25,726 bases of DNA, taken from positions 1-25,726 of the IMG/VR virus record IMGVR_UViG_3300042514_000030; one strand, given 5' to 3'. Every line of letters begins with the position of its first letter. Positions within the stretch are counted from its first letter, which is position 1. Positions 7,038-15,100 of this stretch are shown here, piece by piece. The DNA is from a virus. The notes under the pieces are model-generated. The model was given only the letters and a program-made list of their open reading frames with translations, ran no database searches and was not told where the DNA came from. The position numbers and the translations under genes were made by a program.

Positions 7038-8256
7038 TTTTGTCTTCAAAATCCTTGTATCTGTAATATCCCTTATCAAAATCTGCTTGTACTAAAAAGT
7101 CTCCCATAAATCCATTACGATTTTTTCTAAATGCACACTCAATGATATCACTATTGGTGCCACGACCAAGGGCTAAAACCCAGTCAGCATCATAAGCAAT
7201 TTGTCTAGACCATGCTGTTTGTCCTAGAGTAGGAACAGTGCTTAAATCTTTTACATCATCAGGTGTTGCAGAAGAAATTGCCATGATAGGAACCTCTTCG
7301 CTAATAGCCATAAGTTTAAGTTCACGAGAAAGGTTTTTCATTCGTACCGTTTCGTTATCTGACTTTTGATTTGGACTCATAAGTTGCAGGTAGTCTACAA
7401 TAACAAAGTCTGGCTTATACTGATCAATCTTTCCACGAATTACAGAAGGAGTAACTTCTCCTCCTTGATCATTTGAAATAATATGAAAGTGTGGTCTGCC
7501 CTGAAGTTTGCTTTCATGCCACTTCTTTAGCATGTCCATTTCAACATCACCATTAGAAAGTTTTCTGTGTGACCAAAGACCTTCACCCATAATAGTAAAA
7601 GCACGATTACGAACTTCTGTCTCTGACATTTCAAGACTGATGATTAGCGGTGTCTTGCCCTGCTTCCAAGCCTGTACAGCAAAGTAAAGAGCAAGCCATG
7701 ACTTTCCAATACCTGGATAAGCAAGGAACACCCCTAGTTGTCCTGGCATAATTCCAGAAGGTAGGTAGTTATCAAATCCTGGAAGTCCAGTCTTAATACC
7801 AATATGTCCAAGTGCCTGTTGCTTTTTTAGATTTTCAAAGTATGCAATAGCAGAATCAATATCTGTAGCATCAATATCACGAATAGAGGATGTATTCTTC
7901 TTTAACTCTGAAGTCTTAGTAATAAGTTCTTCTAGTGCCTTAGATCCTTCACCCTGTTGGATTTCAGATGCAGCGTTACGGATTATATCTTTAAGACTGT
8001 CGTTTAGATATTCTACTTGTAATTCATCTAGGTGATGCTTTGTTGCTCCTATACCCTCGGCTGGTACGAAGTCTCTAAACTTCTCTACAACCAAAGATGT
8101 TGGTGGAACTGTGCCATTTGCCTCAGAATAATTTCTGATAAAGTTCCACACATCATTATGTGTTCTTAGTAAATTATCTACATTTGCTTGTAAAAGAACA
8201 TGAACCTGTTTATCGGTTAAAACAGCAGTGATTAGTTTTGCCTCTGTATTATTCAC
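7030..8256 (-). CDS. DnaB-type replicative helicase
   Basis: A 408-residue hexameric helicase of RecA-fold superfamily 4. An N-terminal helical domain (about 1-120) precedes a linker and the ATPase core: Walker A at 179-186 (AYPGIGKS, the DnaB pattern in which Ala opens the loop), SLEM with catalytic Glu209, Walker B VIVD ending at D288 followed by YLQLM, GQTAWSRQIA near 345-354 and FRKNRNG near 376-382 with the expected arginine-finger residues. It unwinds the fork and recruits the primase encoded next to it. The start is GTG at 8256, supported by AAAGGAG 7 bases upstream, and overlaps the upstream stop by 8 bases (GTGAATAA). It is slightly shorter than bacterial DnaB (about 450-470). Confidence 0.94.
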   Translation of the reverse strand: MNNTEAKLITAVLTDKQVHVLLQANVDNLLRTHNDVWNFIRNYSEANGTVPPTSLVVEKFRDFVPAEGIGATKHHLDELQVEYLNDSLKDIIRNAASEIQQGEGSKALEELITKTSELKKNTSSIRDIDATDIDSAIAYFENLKKQQALGHIGIKTGLPGFDNYLPSGIMPGQLGVFLAYPGIGKSWLALYFAVQAWKQGKTPLIISLEMSETEVRNRAFTIMGEGLWSHRKLSNGDVEMDMLKKWHESKLQGRPHFHIISNDQGGEVTPSVIRGKIDQYKPDFVIVDYLQLMSPNQKSDNETVRMKNLSRELKLMAISEEVPIMAISSATPDDVKDLSTVPTLGQTAWSRQIAYDADWVLALGRGTNSDIIECAFRKNRNGFMGDFLVQADFDKGYYRYKDFEDKNG

Positions 8257-8557
8257 TCAACCACTCCTTTGCTCTTGCCCTACGCTCTATTCGCTCTTTA
8301 TCGTCTTGTTCTTTATCAAGTTTACCATTAAGAATTTTTTCTGCATTGTATGCAAAGAAGTTCCAAGTTGGATCCTGTGCAATACCAAAGTAATATTCAA
8401 GTAAGTCATAGCAGGCAGAAATTCCATAGGATTCAACAAGGGCATCGGATGCCCACTGCTCAACGTTTAAGTTGATATTAGACTTTTTCTCATATCTCTG
8501 CAAGTAAAGTTTGTTGTAGCGACTGAGCAAAGCCATTCGGTCTTTGCGTTCAGCCAC
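8249..8557 (-). CDS. small replication-operon protein, possible helicase accessory
   Basis: A 102-residue, probably all-helical protein with a highly charged C-terminus (DKEQDDKERIERRARAKEW at 80-98). A central segment reads like SACYDLLEYYFGI then PTWNFFAYNAEKIL, an aromatic-rich helical pair. It begins with GTG at 8557 one base after the preceding stop; an internal ATG at 8536 is an alternative start. It overlaps the helicase start by 8 bases, so it is co-translated with the helicase. Helicase loaders are often encoded in this position, so a loader or other helicase partner is a reasonable guess, but I do not recognise a characterised family. Confidence 0.75.
   Translation of the reverse strand: MAERKDRMALLSRYNKLYLQRYEKKSNINLNVEQWASDALVESYGISACYDLLEYYFGIAQDPTWNFFAYNAEKILNGKLDKEQDDKERIERRARAKEWLSE
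8264..8270 (-). promoter_or_regulatory. Shine-Dalgarno for the GTG-start helicase gene
   Basis: AAAGGAG on the minus strand, 7 bases before the GTG at 8256. It supports GTG as a genuine start and lies within the 3' end of the upstream gene. Confidence 0.6.
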
Positions 8558-8558
8558 T

Positions 8559-8804
8559 CTACTCTGCTACGATTTCGGCTTTTGCTTCGTTTACTTTTTC
8601 GATTACTTTGTTTTCAACAAATGCGTAGATTCGATCCATAGCCTCATTTGTTGTCTCGCCTTCACGAGTGTAATCAACAACACCAAGATCAACTCTTAGT
8701 GATTGAAAGTTACCCAGGTTAAGCGTGTATCCAAGTGTTGCAGATACTTTTGTGTTTTGTCTTTCAATAACGTTTTCTGTAATTTCTTCCACCATTGCCT
8801 CCAT
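8559..8804 (-). CDS. small conserved-looking phage protein, unknown function
   Basis: An 81-residue protein with a beta-rich centre (KVSATLGYTLNLGNFQSLRV, then DLGVVDYTREGE) and a charged C-terminal helix (about 53-80). The TLNLGNF/RVDLGV pattern is one I associate with small proteins of unknown role in phage and plasmid replication regions, but I cannot name a function. The ATG at 8804 overlaps the previous stop by one base (TAATG). A GGAGG at 8798-8802 lies inside the frame, 2 bases before the ATG at 8795 and 5 before the GTG at 8792, so the true start may be one of those and the protein 77-78 residues long. It sits between the DNA-binding protein and the helicase cluster. Confidence 0.72.
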   Translation of the reverse strand: MEAMVEEITENVIERQNTKVSATLGYTLNLGNFQSLRVDLGVVDYTREGETTNEAMDRIYAFVENKVIEKVNEAKAEIVAE

Positions 8805-9349
8805 TAATTAATGCTCTCATTCCAAATTGGAATAAATCTTCCATCTTCAGTTCTTGTATAAACCAGTATACCATCGCCAGTTCTTCGTGTCAACTCTTGA
8901 CTCGTAGGAGTCATATTGTTTGTTATTAAATTATCTTTTCTTGGTCTTCCAATATGTATACTTGCAAGTATATCACGTATCTCTTTTAGTTGCGATTCAG
9001 AGTAGTATGCTCTTACTTGCCAATGACGTACCCCGTTTAGTTGAGAACCCATTGGTGGAGGAATGACTCCTCGTTTAATTAATAATGGAAAATATTTTCT
9101 GTGCCTATTGACAAGTTTAGCAGTTTCTGTTACAGTGTAAGCCTTTTGTCTATTTTTTCTAAAGTCAGCACGAAAACATGTTTCTAGTCTATCTTTTGTT
9201 ATGTTATAAACAGAAACCATACCAGTTGATCTTGAACTATGATGCAGTCTAACTAAATCGCCATTAAGGAACCAAATATTTTTGTTTCCAGAAATTACAG
9301 GCTGACTATTGTAGTCTTTGCTCTCAAGTTTTCTTGGTTTAAAATCCAT
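8804..9349 (-). CDS. MerR-like winged-helix DNA-binding protein with AT-hook
   Basis: A 181-residue protein. Residues about 70-112 fit a MerR/excisionase-type winged helix: YTVTETAKLV and a second helix ending LLIKRGVIPPP, then a wing reaching VRHWQV, followed by helix YYSESQLKEIRDIL. GRPRK at 134-138 is an AT-hook core. The N-terminal 65 residues are of unknown fold. It probably binds DNA and may regulate transcription at the boundary between tail and replication genes, or act as an excisionase-like factor; no dimerisation or ligand domain of classical MerR is seen. The start is well supported by AAGGAGG a few bases before the ATG at 9349, even though this makes the gene overlap the upstream zinc-ribbon gene by 55 bases. 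Confidence 0.8.
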   Translation of the reverse strand: MDFKPRKLESKDYNSQPVISGNKNIWFLNGDLVRLHHSSRSTGMVSVYNITKDRLETCFRADFRKNRQKAYTVTETAKLVNRHRKYFPLLIKRGVIPPPMGSQLNGVRHWQVRAYYSESQLKEIRDILASIHIGRPRKDNLITNNMTPTSQELTRRTGDGILVYTRTEDGRFIPIWNESIN

Positions 9350-9483
9350 CTACCCTCCTTGCTATCTGAAGGTGGATGAAAGAATTTTCTTGAACCACAA
9401 CAGATGCAATAAGTTTCAATATGTATTTGGCTAGAATATTGTCTGTCAACAAACATTCTGCCATTGCATTTCCCACAATGCAT
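9295..9483 (-). CDS. small zinc-ribbon protein
   Basis: A 62-residue protein with a zinc ribbon formed by CGKC (C3, C6) and CICC (C26, C29) separated by 19 residues, with the intervening segment RMFVDRQYSS and an IHIE strand. Small ribbons of this type are common in phage genomes and may bind nucleic acid or RNA polymerase, but the function is not known. The ATG at 9483 is chosen because AAAGGGG lies 8 bases upstream; a longer frame would need a TTG at 9513 inside the previous gene. The C-terminal 18 codons overlap the winged-helix gene in another frame. Together with that gene it forms a possible regulatory pair at the end of the tail module. Confidence 0.72.
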   Translation of the reverse strand: MHCGKCNGRMFVDRQYSSQIHIETYCICCGSRKFFHPPSDSKEGRWILNQENLRAKTTIVSL

Positions 9484-9491
9484 TACCCAGT

Positions 9492-9498
9492 CCCCTTT
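9492..9498 (-). promoter_or_regulatory. Shine-Dalgarno deciding the zinc-ribbon gene start
   Basis: AAAGGGG on the minus strand, 8 bases before the ATG at 9483, overlapping the stop codon of the upstream structural gene. Confidence 0.55.
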
Positions 9499-9940
9499 AG
9501 TTTGGTATACCAATAATAATAAGGTGGACTGCTAGAGAAAGATCTCCAGATGCACCAAATCTTACAATGCCTTCTACTCTTGAAGTTGTTACACTCTTTA
9601 AAATAACATTAACGTTTTGACCCGCTGGAGTATTTCCAATATTTACCGCCGTTGCGGACGCAATTGGAGCATACTTAAAATCTGAAGGAAAATCATACGC
9701 AAATGTTTTTTCATTTCCAGCACTTACTGTAGAGTTATTTGCAACCTCTACATAGCCACCAACAACTCTTGCTTCAGATGTTTTTATGCTCTGCTTTCCA
9801 GCAGAAATAGTATCAACTGTTGTATAGTTATAGGTTGCTGATGAAACCTGTGTAGATAAATCATTAACAGTATCAACTAATTGATAAATGTATGTTAAAT
9901 CTAGAGGTTGTCCTCGTTCTGGTAGCGGTACTTTAGCCAT
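9497..9940 (-). CDS. minor tail/adhesin-like structural protein
   Basis: A 147-residue protein. An N-terminal segment (PLPERGQPLDLTYIYQLVD, about residues 5-23, then a short helix) is followed by a beta-rich C-terminal domain (about 40-147) ending in hydrophobic strands LAVHLIIIGIP. The domain, with FPSDFKYAPIA and alternating hydrophobic strands, resembles small virion beta-sandwich or H-type-lectin-like modules at tail tips, but this is a weak fold-level impression. It is the last gene of the structural series, so a distal tail or receptor-facing role is likely. GGAG precedes the start by a suitable distance. A surface-exposed accessory protein is an equally good reading. Confidence 0.72.
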   Translation of the reverse strand: MAKVPLPERGQPLDLTYIYQLVDTVNDLSTQVSSATYNYTTVDTISAGKQSIKTSEARVVGGYVEVANNSTVSAGNEKTFAYDFPSDFKYAPIASATAVNIGNTPAGQNVNVILKSVTTSRVEGIVRFGASGDLSLAVHLIIIGIPN

Positions 9941-9949
9941 TATCTCTCC

Positions 9950-9958
9950 ATTATATCA
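9950..9958 (-). promoter_or_regulatory. candidate extended -10 promoter element
   Basis: TGATATAAT on the minus strand, an exact TGn-TATAAT extended -10, lies in an 18-base gap between two structural genes. A weak -35 match (TTCTCA at 9973-9978, 4 of 6) stands 17 bases upstream. The predicted transcript would start just before the next ATG at 9940. AT-rich spacers produce such strings by chance, so confidence is limited; it would allow separate expression of the last tail gene and the regulators beyond it. Confidence 0.3.
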
Positions 9959-10489
9959 TTAAACAGTCTCATTGAGAAGTCTGTACACTTTTAAAAACGG
10001 TGTTCCAGCAGCACCATCTGATCTTTGAATTGGATATCCTGGAAGGTAAACTTCAACACTCATTCTATTTGGTTGGCTTGGTTGAACTACACCGTTTACG
10101 GTATATGTAGATGGAACTGGAATAGACAAAGAAGTTGTTGACAATCTTTCTTTATATAACCAATCACCATTACTTCCACCTCTATCCCATCTTACCCAAA
10201 AATCATACTGAGATTCTTTTCTAATAAAATAAGTACTTGCTCCATCTATTTTATTAATGCTAACTGAGTCCCATACAAGGCTAGCAATGCTTCCCGCTTT
10301 ATTAAATGCAATAACTCCAGGAGTAAATGTGTAGTCTGGCTGGATTAAATATACTGGAGACCAATGAGAAGTTCTGTTTTTATCTGATGATATAACCCTA
10401 TATCTTAAATCATATCCTTCAGTTATGCTACTAATTGGTGGCATATCTGTAAGTGGTACCTTAAATTTTTTAATTGTTTCATTAGCCAT
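9959..10489 (-). CDS. minor structural protein with fibronectin/Ig-like appearance
   Basis: A 176-residue beta-rich protein. The pattern EGYDLRYRVISSDKNRTSHW followed by SPVYLI is typical of fibronectin-III/Ig-like strands that describe sentence-like repeats in phage tail tips. A Trp/Tyr-rich middle (YDFWVRWDRGGSNGDWLY, about residues 94-111) suggests a ligand-facing surface, and PGYPIQRSDGAAGTPFLKVY closes the domain. It starts by a 1-base overlap (TAATG) with the preceding fibre-like gene and is part of the distal tail gene run. It probably decorates the tail tip or contributes to host binding; the exact role is unknown. Confidence 0.7.
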   Translation of the reverse strand: MANETIKKFKVPLTDMPPISSITEGYDLRYRVISSDKNRTSHWSPVYLIQPDYTFTPGVIAFNKAGSIASLVWDSVSINKIDGASTYFIRKESQYDFWVRWDRGGSNGDWLYKERLSTTSLSIPVPSTYTVNGVVQPSQPNRMSVEVYLPGYPIQRSDGAAGTPFLKVYRLLNETV

Positions 10490-11640
10490 TACGTTACCCC
10501 AACAGAAAATCTAAATTCGATATAATTACTTGTATTTGGTGATTTAACAATTGTTTCTGCATCTGTATTTTTTACAACCGAATATCCAGTTAATCCATAC
10601 AATGGATTTGTTGTTGCAATATTTTCTAGTCTAAGAGCATCAAGTGCAATATAGTAGTCATCAGAAGGTACATTTGATACGATAGCACAAGCATAAATTT
10701 TAACTACAGTAACAGCATTCCAAGTAAAACCTTGTGTCTGGTACAACTCTTGTAGTTGTGTAGATGCTACATAATATCTATTAGTAGCAAAATCATATGT
10801 TCCGCTAGTACCACTGCCATTATCTAGTTCAATTTCAAATCTAGCAAACTCATCTGGAGTTTCTGAGTCCGTTGATGCAAAGTCAACTAATATTCTAACT
10901 GTCTCTGGAACTGATGCGGAATCTCCGTCTTTGCTAATAATAGAAAATGCAAGCCTTAGTTCATCTATCGGAGAGTTTCTACTAAAATTAACATCTGCTC
11001 CAGTTAGGTGTATGTGATTAGATCCAGCCTCAATAACAAAGTGTCCAGCAGGAGCGCCAGTGCTTGCATCAATAGTTAAGTCTGAGTCATCTCCTTGAAT
11101 TAAAATAATATTATTTAAAAATCTTGCACGTTCATATCTTTCTGGACGTGGAGATTTATAAAAAATTGAGTTATCTGCATTTGTTTGAAATACTGGATCT
11201 GCTGTTGCAATTACGTTATCATCTAATGGGTCATCAAGAGGTTCTGTAATTGTGGGAATAGATGTTGCTGCTACTGCTGTATGGTATTGCCAGTTTTCTC
11301 CCTGTGTAAATGCAAAAACAGTTTTGCTATCATAGGCACCAGCAGATGGGTTTGATCCTGCTGAGTAAAGACCAATCTCTGTAATCTCATATCTTTCTTC
11401 TGTTGGCAATTCTGCTGTAAGGACTAGTTTTTCTGTTGCACCGTCATTTACAAATCCTCTAGATGATATGGGAACACGAAACATTTCAAAGTCTAGATTT
11501 TGCTTTTCAGAGTAATCTCCGTATGGGTCTGCGGTTTCAAGTGGTTGCGCCCCACAGCCAACGGCAATGTATGAAGCGTATGCTGGAGCCTGTCCAAGCA
11601 AATACTTACCAATTATCGATTTTCCAGTGTCAGTTATCAT
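10489..11640 (-). CDS. tail fibre / tail-collar-like protein
   Basis: A 383-residue protein. Its N-terminal region (about 1-115) resembles tail-collar/fibre attachment domains: MITDTGKSIIGKYLLGQ, a YIAVGCGAQ strand, and VLTAELPTEERYEITEIGLY, a pattern common in proteins that dock onto baseplates. The C-terminal part (about 180-383) is a beta-rich jelly-roll-like module with LRLAFSI, VRILVDFAS and YYIALDALRLENI strands, consistent with carbohydrate binding. It begins immediately after the stop of the upstream gene (TAA then ATG). The likely role is a short fibre or receptor-binding component at the tail tip; receptor specificity cannot be read from sequence. Confidence 0.75.
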   Translation of the reverse strand: MITDTGKSIIGKYLLGQAPAYASYIAVGCGAQPLETADPYGDYSEKQNLDFEMFRVPISSRGFVNDGATEKLVLTAELPTEERYEITEIGLYSAGSNPSAGAYDSKTVFAFTQGENWQYHTAVAATSIPTITEPLDDPLDDNVIATADPVFQTNADNSIFYKSPRPERYERARFLNNIILIQGDDSDLTIDASTGAPAGHFVIEAGSNHIHLTGADVNFSRNSPIDELRLAFSIISKDGDSASVPETVRILVDFASTDSETPDEFARFEIELDNGSGTSGTYDFATNRYYVASTQLQELYQTQGFTWNAVTVVKIYACAIVSNVPSDDYYIALDALRLENIATTNPLYGLTGYSVVKNTDAETIVKSPNTSNYIEFRFSVGVT

Positions 11641-12144
11641 TTAAATGTCCGCCTCATATATTGTACCACTGATGGTAATTTCTAGTTCTATTTGTTCATC
11701 TTCCGCCATATTAACGGCTTCAACAACCAGTTCTCCAGTCTCTGGATCAATATAAACATGAGATCCATCTGGACCAGTTCCCTCTGTGGGAACTTTTTCA
11801 TCAAACTTAATAGAAAAGTTTTGAAAGTATTTATCTGAAGTTGCTTGAAGACTAACTATATTATTAGGATTGTACTGTTGTTGAACTGCTGTTAGATTTT
11901 TAATTGGCTGATATAAAATTGTTTGTCCATTAACTGTATCATTACGAGCAATATTAATTAATTCTTGTCCACCAATATTTTCAAAGATAAGGTCTGACAT
12001 TATCTCTATTGGAACAGAGTCATCATTAAATAGAATTGTATCTATTGGGGCAGTCAATACTGGATTAATGTTGCTGCTTGATACCGCCAAGCCAATTGTT
12101 GATGGAGTAAGCGGAGTTGCTGAGATAGAATTACTGTTTGTCAT
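11641..12144 (-). CDS. hypothetical distal tail protein
   Basis: A 167-residue acidic, beta-rich protein with no recognised family. The first 35 residues are Ser/Thr/Pro/Asn-rich and probably flexible; the remainder alternates hydrophobic and acidic residues (DTILFND, SDLIFENIG, DEQIELEITISG). GPDGSHVYIDPETGELVVEA is a turn-rich hairpin. It sits between the baseplate hub gene (1 base away) and the fibre-like gene (0 bases), which suggests an adaptor between hub and fibres. A Shine-Dalgarno (GAGGTG) lies at the end of the upstream gene. Confidence 0.72.
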   Translation of the reverse strand: MTNSNSISATPLTPSTIGLAVSSSNINPVLTAPIDTILFNDDSVPIEIMSDLIFENIGGQELINIARNDTVNGQTILYQPIKNLTAVQQQYNPNNIVSLQATSDKYFQNFSIKFDEKVPTEGTGPDGSHVYIDPETGELVVEAVNMAEDEQIELEITISGTIYEADI

Positions 12145-12145
12145 T

Positions 12146-15100
12146 TTACACCTCGCTCAAATATACTGTCATAGATGGACCAGACAAAGATCTATTGTAT
12201 CCAATGTTATAAACTACAAACCTGTCTGATGCTTCTGCAACAAGGTCTAAGTCATCACTATTTTTATAATCAATTGTAACAATGTCTCCTAGTTGTAATG
12301 TTGGAATAGAAAATAGGTTAATACCAATTGATTTCTTAGGACGCATTACTTTGTTAATAATCCAACCCATTAATTCATTTGCATCATCTTGGCTTTGGAT
12401 ATAGGGTGTTTCAATTGAAAAATCATTCTTTCCATAGATCAATCTACTTAGTTTAATCTCATCATACTTTGCTTTTTCTACAAGAGGAGATGTTATTAGT
12501 GTGCTTCCCTGTAGTTCTGGATCTGATAGATTTCCTTGTTTCTTAAAGTATTCATCTACTGTTAATTGATAAGATGTATCTTGTGTAAATGTAATACCCT
12601 GAATTCTTAGATAGTTGCCAGTTGTTTCATCAAGATTGAGAGCAGTGTCAGAGGCATTAAAGATTAAGAACTCTGCTCCATATGAGTCTGCTTGGAAGCC
12701 AGAAACTGTATAGCCTTTGATTCTGTTAAATGTTGGAGATAGTTGTGCGTATAGTGCGGGGTAGGAACGATCATACTTAATATCAAAGTAGGCACATTCA
12801 CGCATAATAGAACCAAACTCTTCAAAATACATGTTATATTTTGGTGGTTGTTCTGAACTTATTCCCGTAAGATATGTTCCCTGAACTAAACCACTTATCG
12901 CATATTTTCTAAATGATTCATTTGCGTCAATTTCACTATCTCCAAATACATCAGAAAGGGTTTCTCCTACTACAGATACTGTATTTTGTGAATAGTTATT
13001 TGTTATGGCATATAGGTTTTCAAACATTACTCTGGAAGATCCTCTAACAAAAGGAGCAATATTGTTATAAACTGGTAGTGGATCTGGATCGTCAACAATC
13101 TTAATTAACTTGTTATTAATGTATAAATAGAATCTACGCAGAGTTCCAATGTTTTGATACTCTACTGCTAAATCATATACGGTTGGCTTGTCTTCTCCAG
13201 AAAGTCTATACTGTCCAGTAAATCTACCGTCGTCAACAATGATGCTTGTTAGACCACCCCAAAGTTTAACTGGAATAGCATTATTATTTGATGCATCTTT
13301 CTTAACTTTGTAAAAAACAACGTTATTAATGTTTACTTCTGCTTGTCCAGTTGGATCAAGTTTTAAGTAAGACTCAACGTTTGTTTCTGTTAGGGCAACA
13401 ATTTCAAAATAGTATCCGTTGTTTGTTTCTGGATTAAGCATGATTGCTAAACCACCAGAGCCACCACCTATGCTGACATTTTGATTTGTCTGTGCACTAT
13501 TTACTTGGTAGTAAGATATGCTACCGATAGGTGTCTGTCCACGAGTTTCGTTGTTTTCAATCTTTCCAATAATTCTCATTCTTGCACCAAAACTTCTATA
13601 TGCATTATCAAGTTGTTTGTATTGATATGACACAAAGTTAATTGGAACCTCTGTAGTTTTAAAAGATGGACCATTCATTACAAGGGCTGAAGACTGAATA
13701 GTTCCTGTCTGTGTAGACTTAAGACTATTTACATCTGTTTCTGTCAAATAACTAGTTGACATAAAATTTTTAATAATACCATTTCTTGTGGTTTGTCTTG
13801 CAAGCGTGTTGTTTACTCCAGCGGCCCCTAGTGTTGTTGCGGGTACAGAAAGATTTTGATCTAAAGTTGTTGTAAACAAGTATTGTGTTTGCATATCACA
13901 GCCACGAACGTAGGAGTTGTCTGACCAATATTGATTAATTCCAGCAGTGTGGGCAACTACTGGTGTACCAAACTGACCTCTGCCATGCTCATATACTGCT
14001 CCAGGTTGTAGTCTGTTTATTCCATCAACGGTTTCATAGTATGGTGTTGAAAATATCCTTACTAGTCCTGTTGGATATATTTTTCCATTAAAAGGTATTG
14101 ATGAAAAGTATTTTTGATACTCTTGATTACTGCTAATCCAAACATTTCCAGTTCCAGTTATATTAAATTCCGCAGCATCATATCTTATTACTTCTCCACC
14201 AGAATAAAAGTATCCTTGATATCTTGTTAACCAATAGACGTTTTCTCCTATGTCCATAACGTTATTTATAACTATACCGTTTTGAACAACTGGCAAAGAT
14301 CCTGTTAAGTCAGAATTGAGAGGCATTGCTCCAAGAACATACTTGCCCTGCTTAGAGGCAACCTCATTAATAGTTTTAGTATTTTCTGTTCCAGCAACTT
14401 CCCATAAGAGCGCAGGCTTATAAATCCAAGTCTTATCTCTATCAACCATATTTGCTTGTCTAATACTTCCATATGATCTTTGGATATATCTTGCGGTATA
14501 GGATATATTTCCTCCGTTATATACCTTTTTATCTTCTGAGGCTATACTAATTATATTTGGTAAGTTTCCAGATGTAGCATTTTCAACTACCCCCGAATCT
14601 GTCTGGTTATTAGTTCCAGATAGCACAAAGTCTGTTGGTCGCTCATCTGTATCTGGCATTAAATAGTTTTTGCTCATTACAATGAAGTTATTAAATTCAT
14701 CAAAGAACATTGCACTTTGAGTTGCAACTGCTAGTTGGTTTAAAACCTCTGCAACATTTTGATCTGGTGCAACAAAAAAATATGGAATTACTGGGTCAGA
14801 CTCGGTATCTAATCTTCTAAAAGAATAATTGCTAAAACCAATATAGTCTAGCAAGGTAACAATAGCCATGCTTAAAGATGTTTCTGTCATTAAAAGTCTT
14901 GGTGCTGGCATTGATTCTAAGAAAAAATATAAGTCACGTAAAGTAATATCAATGGTTCCAGCAGTTACATTTGCTTGTGGCATACCCTCTGAGTATAATG
15001 TCTTGATTGGAACATAGTAATCAAAGCCATCAACATCTACTATGACTTCATAAAAGTTAAACTTAATATTTTTTCTAATATAGTCTGCAACAATACTTGT

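Noticed and set aside
7038-7079. N-terminal extension of the primase by 14 residues.
   Set aside because: It would overlap the helicase gene by 50 bases; the internal ATG at 7037 gives the 8-base overlap typical of this operon and the proper distance to the zinc motif.
7699-7722. Walker A of the helicase starts with Ala (AYPGIGKS) instead of Gly.
   Set aside because: This is normal for DnaB-type helicases (E. coli DnaB has Ala at the same place), so it is not a defect.
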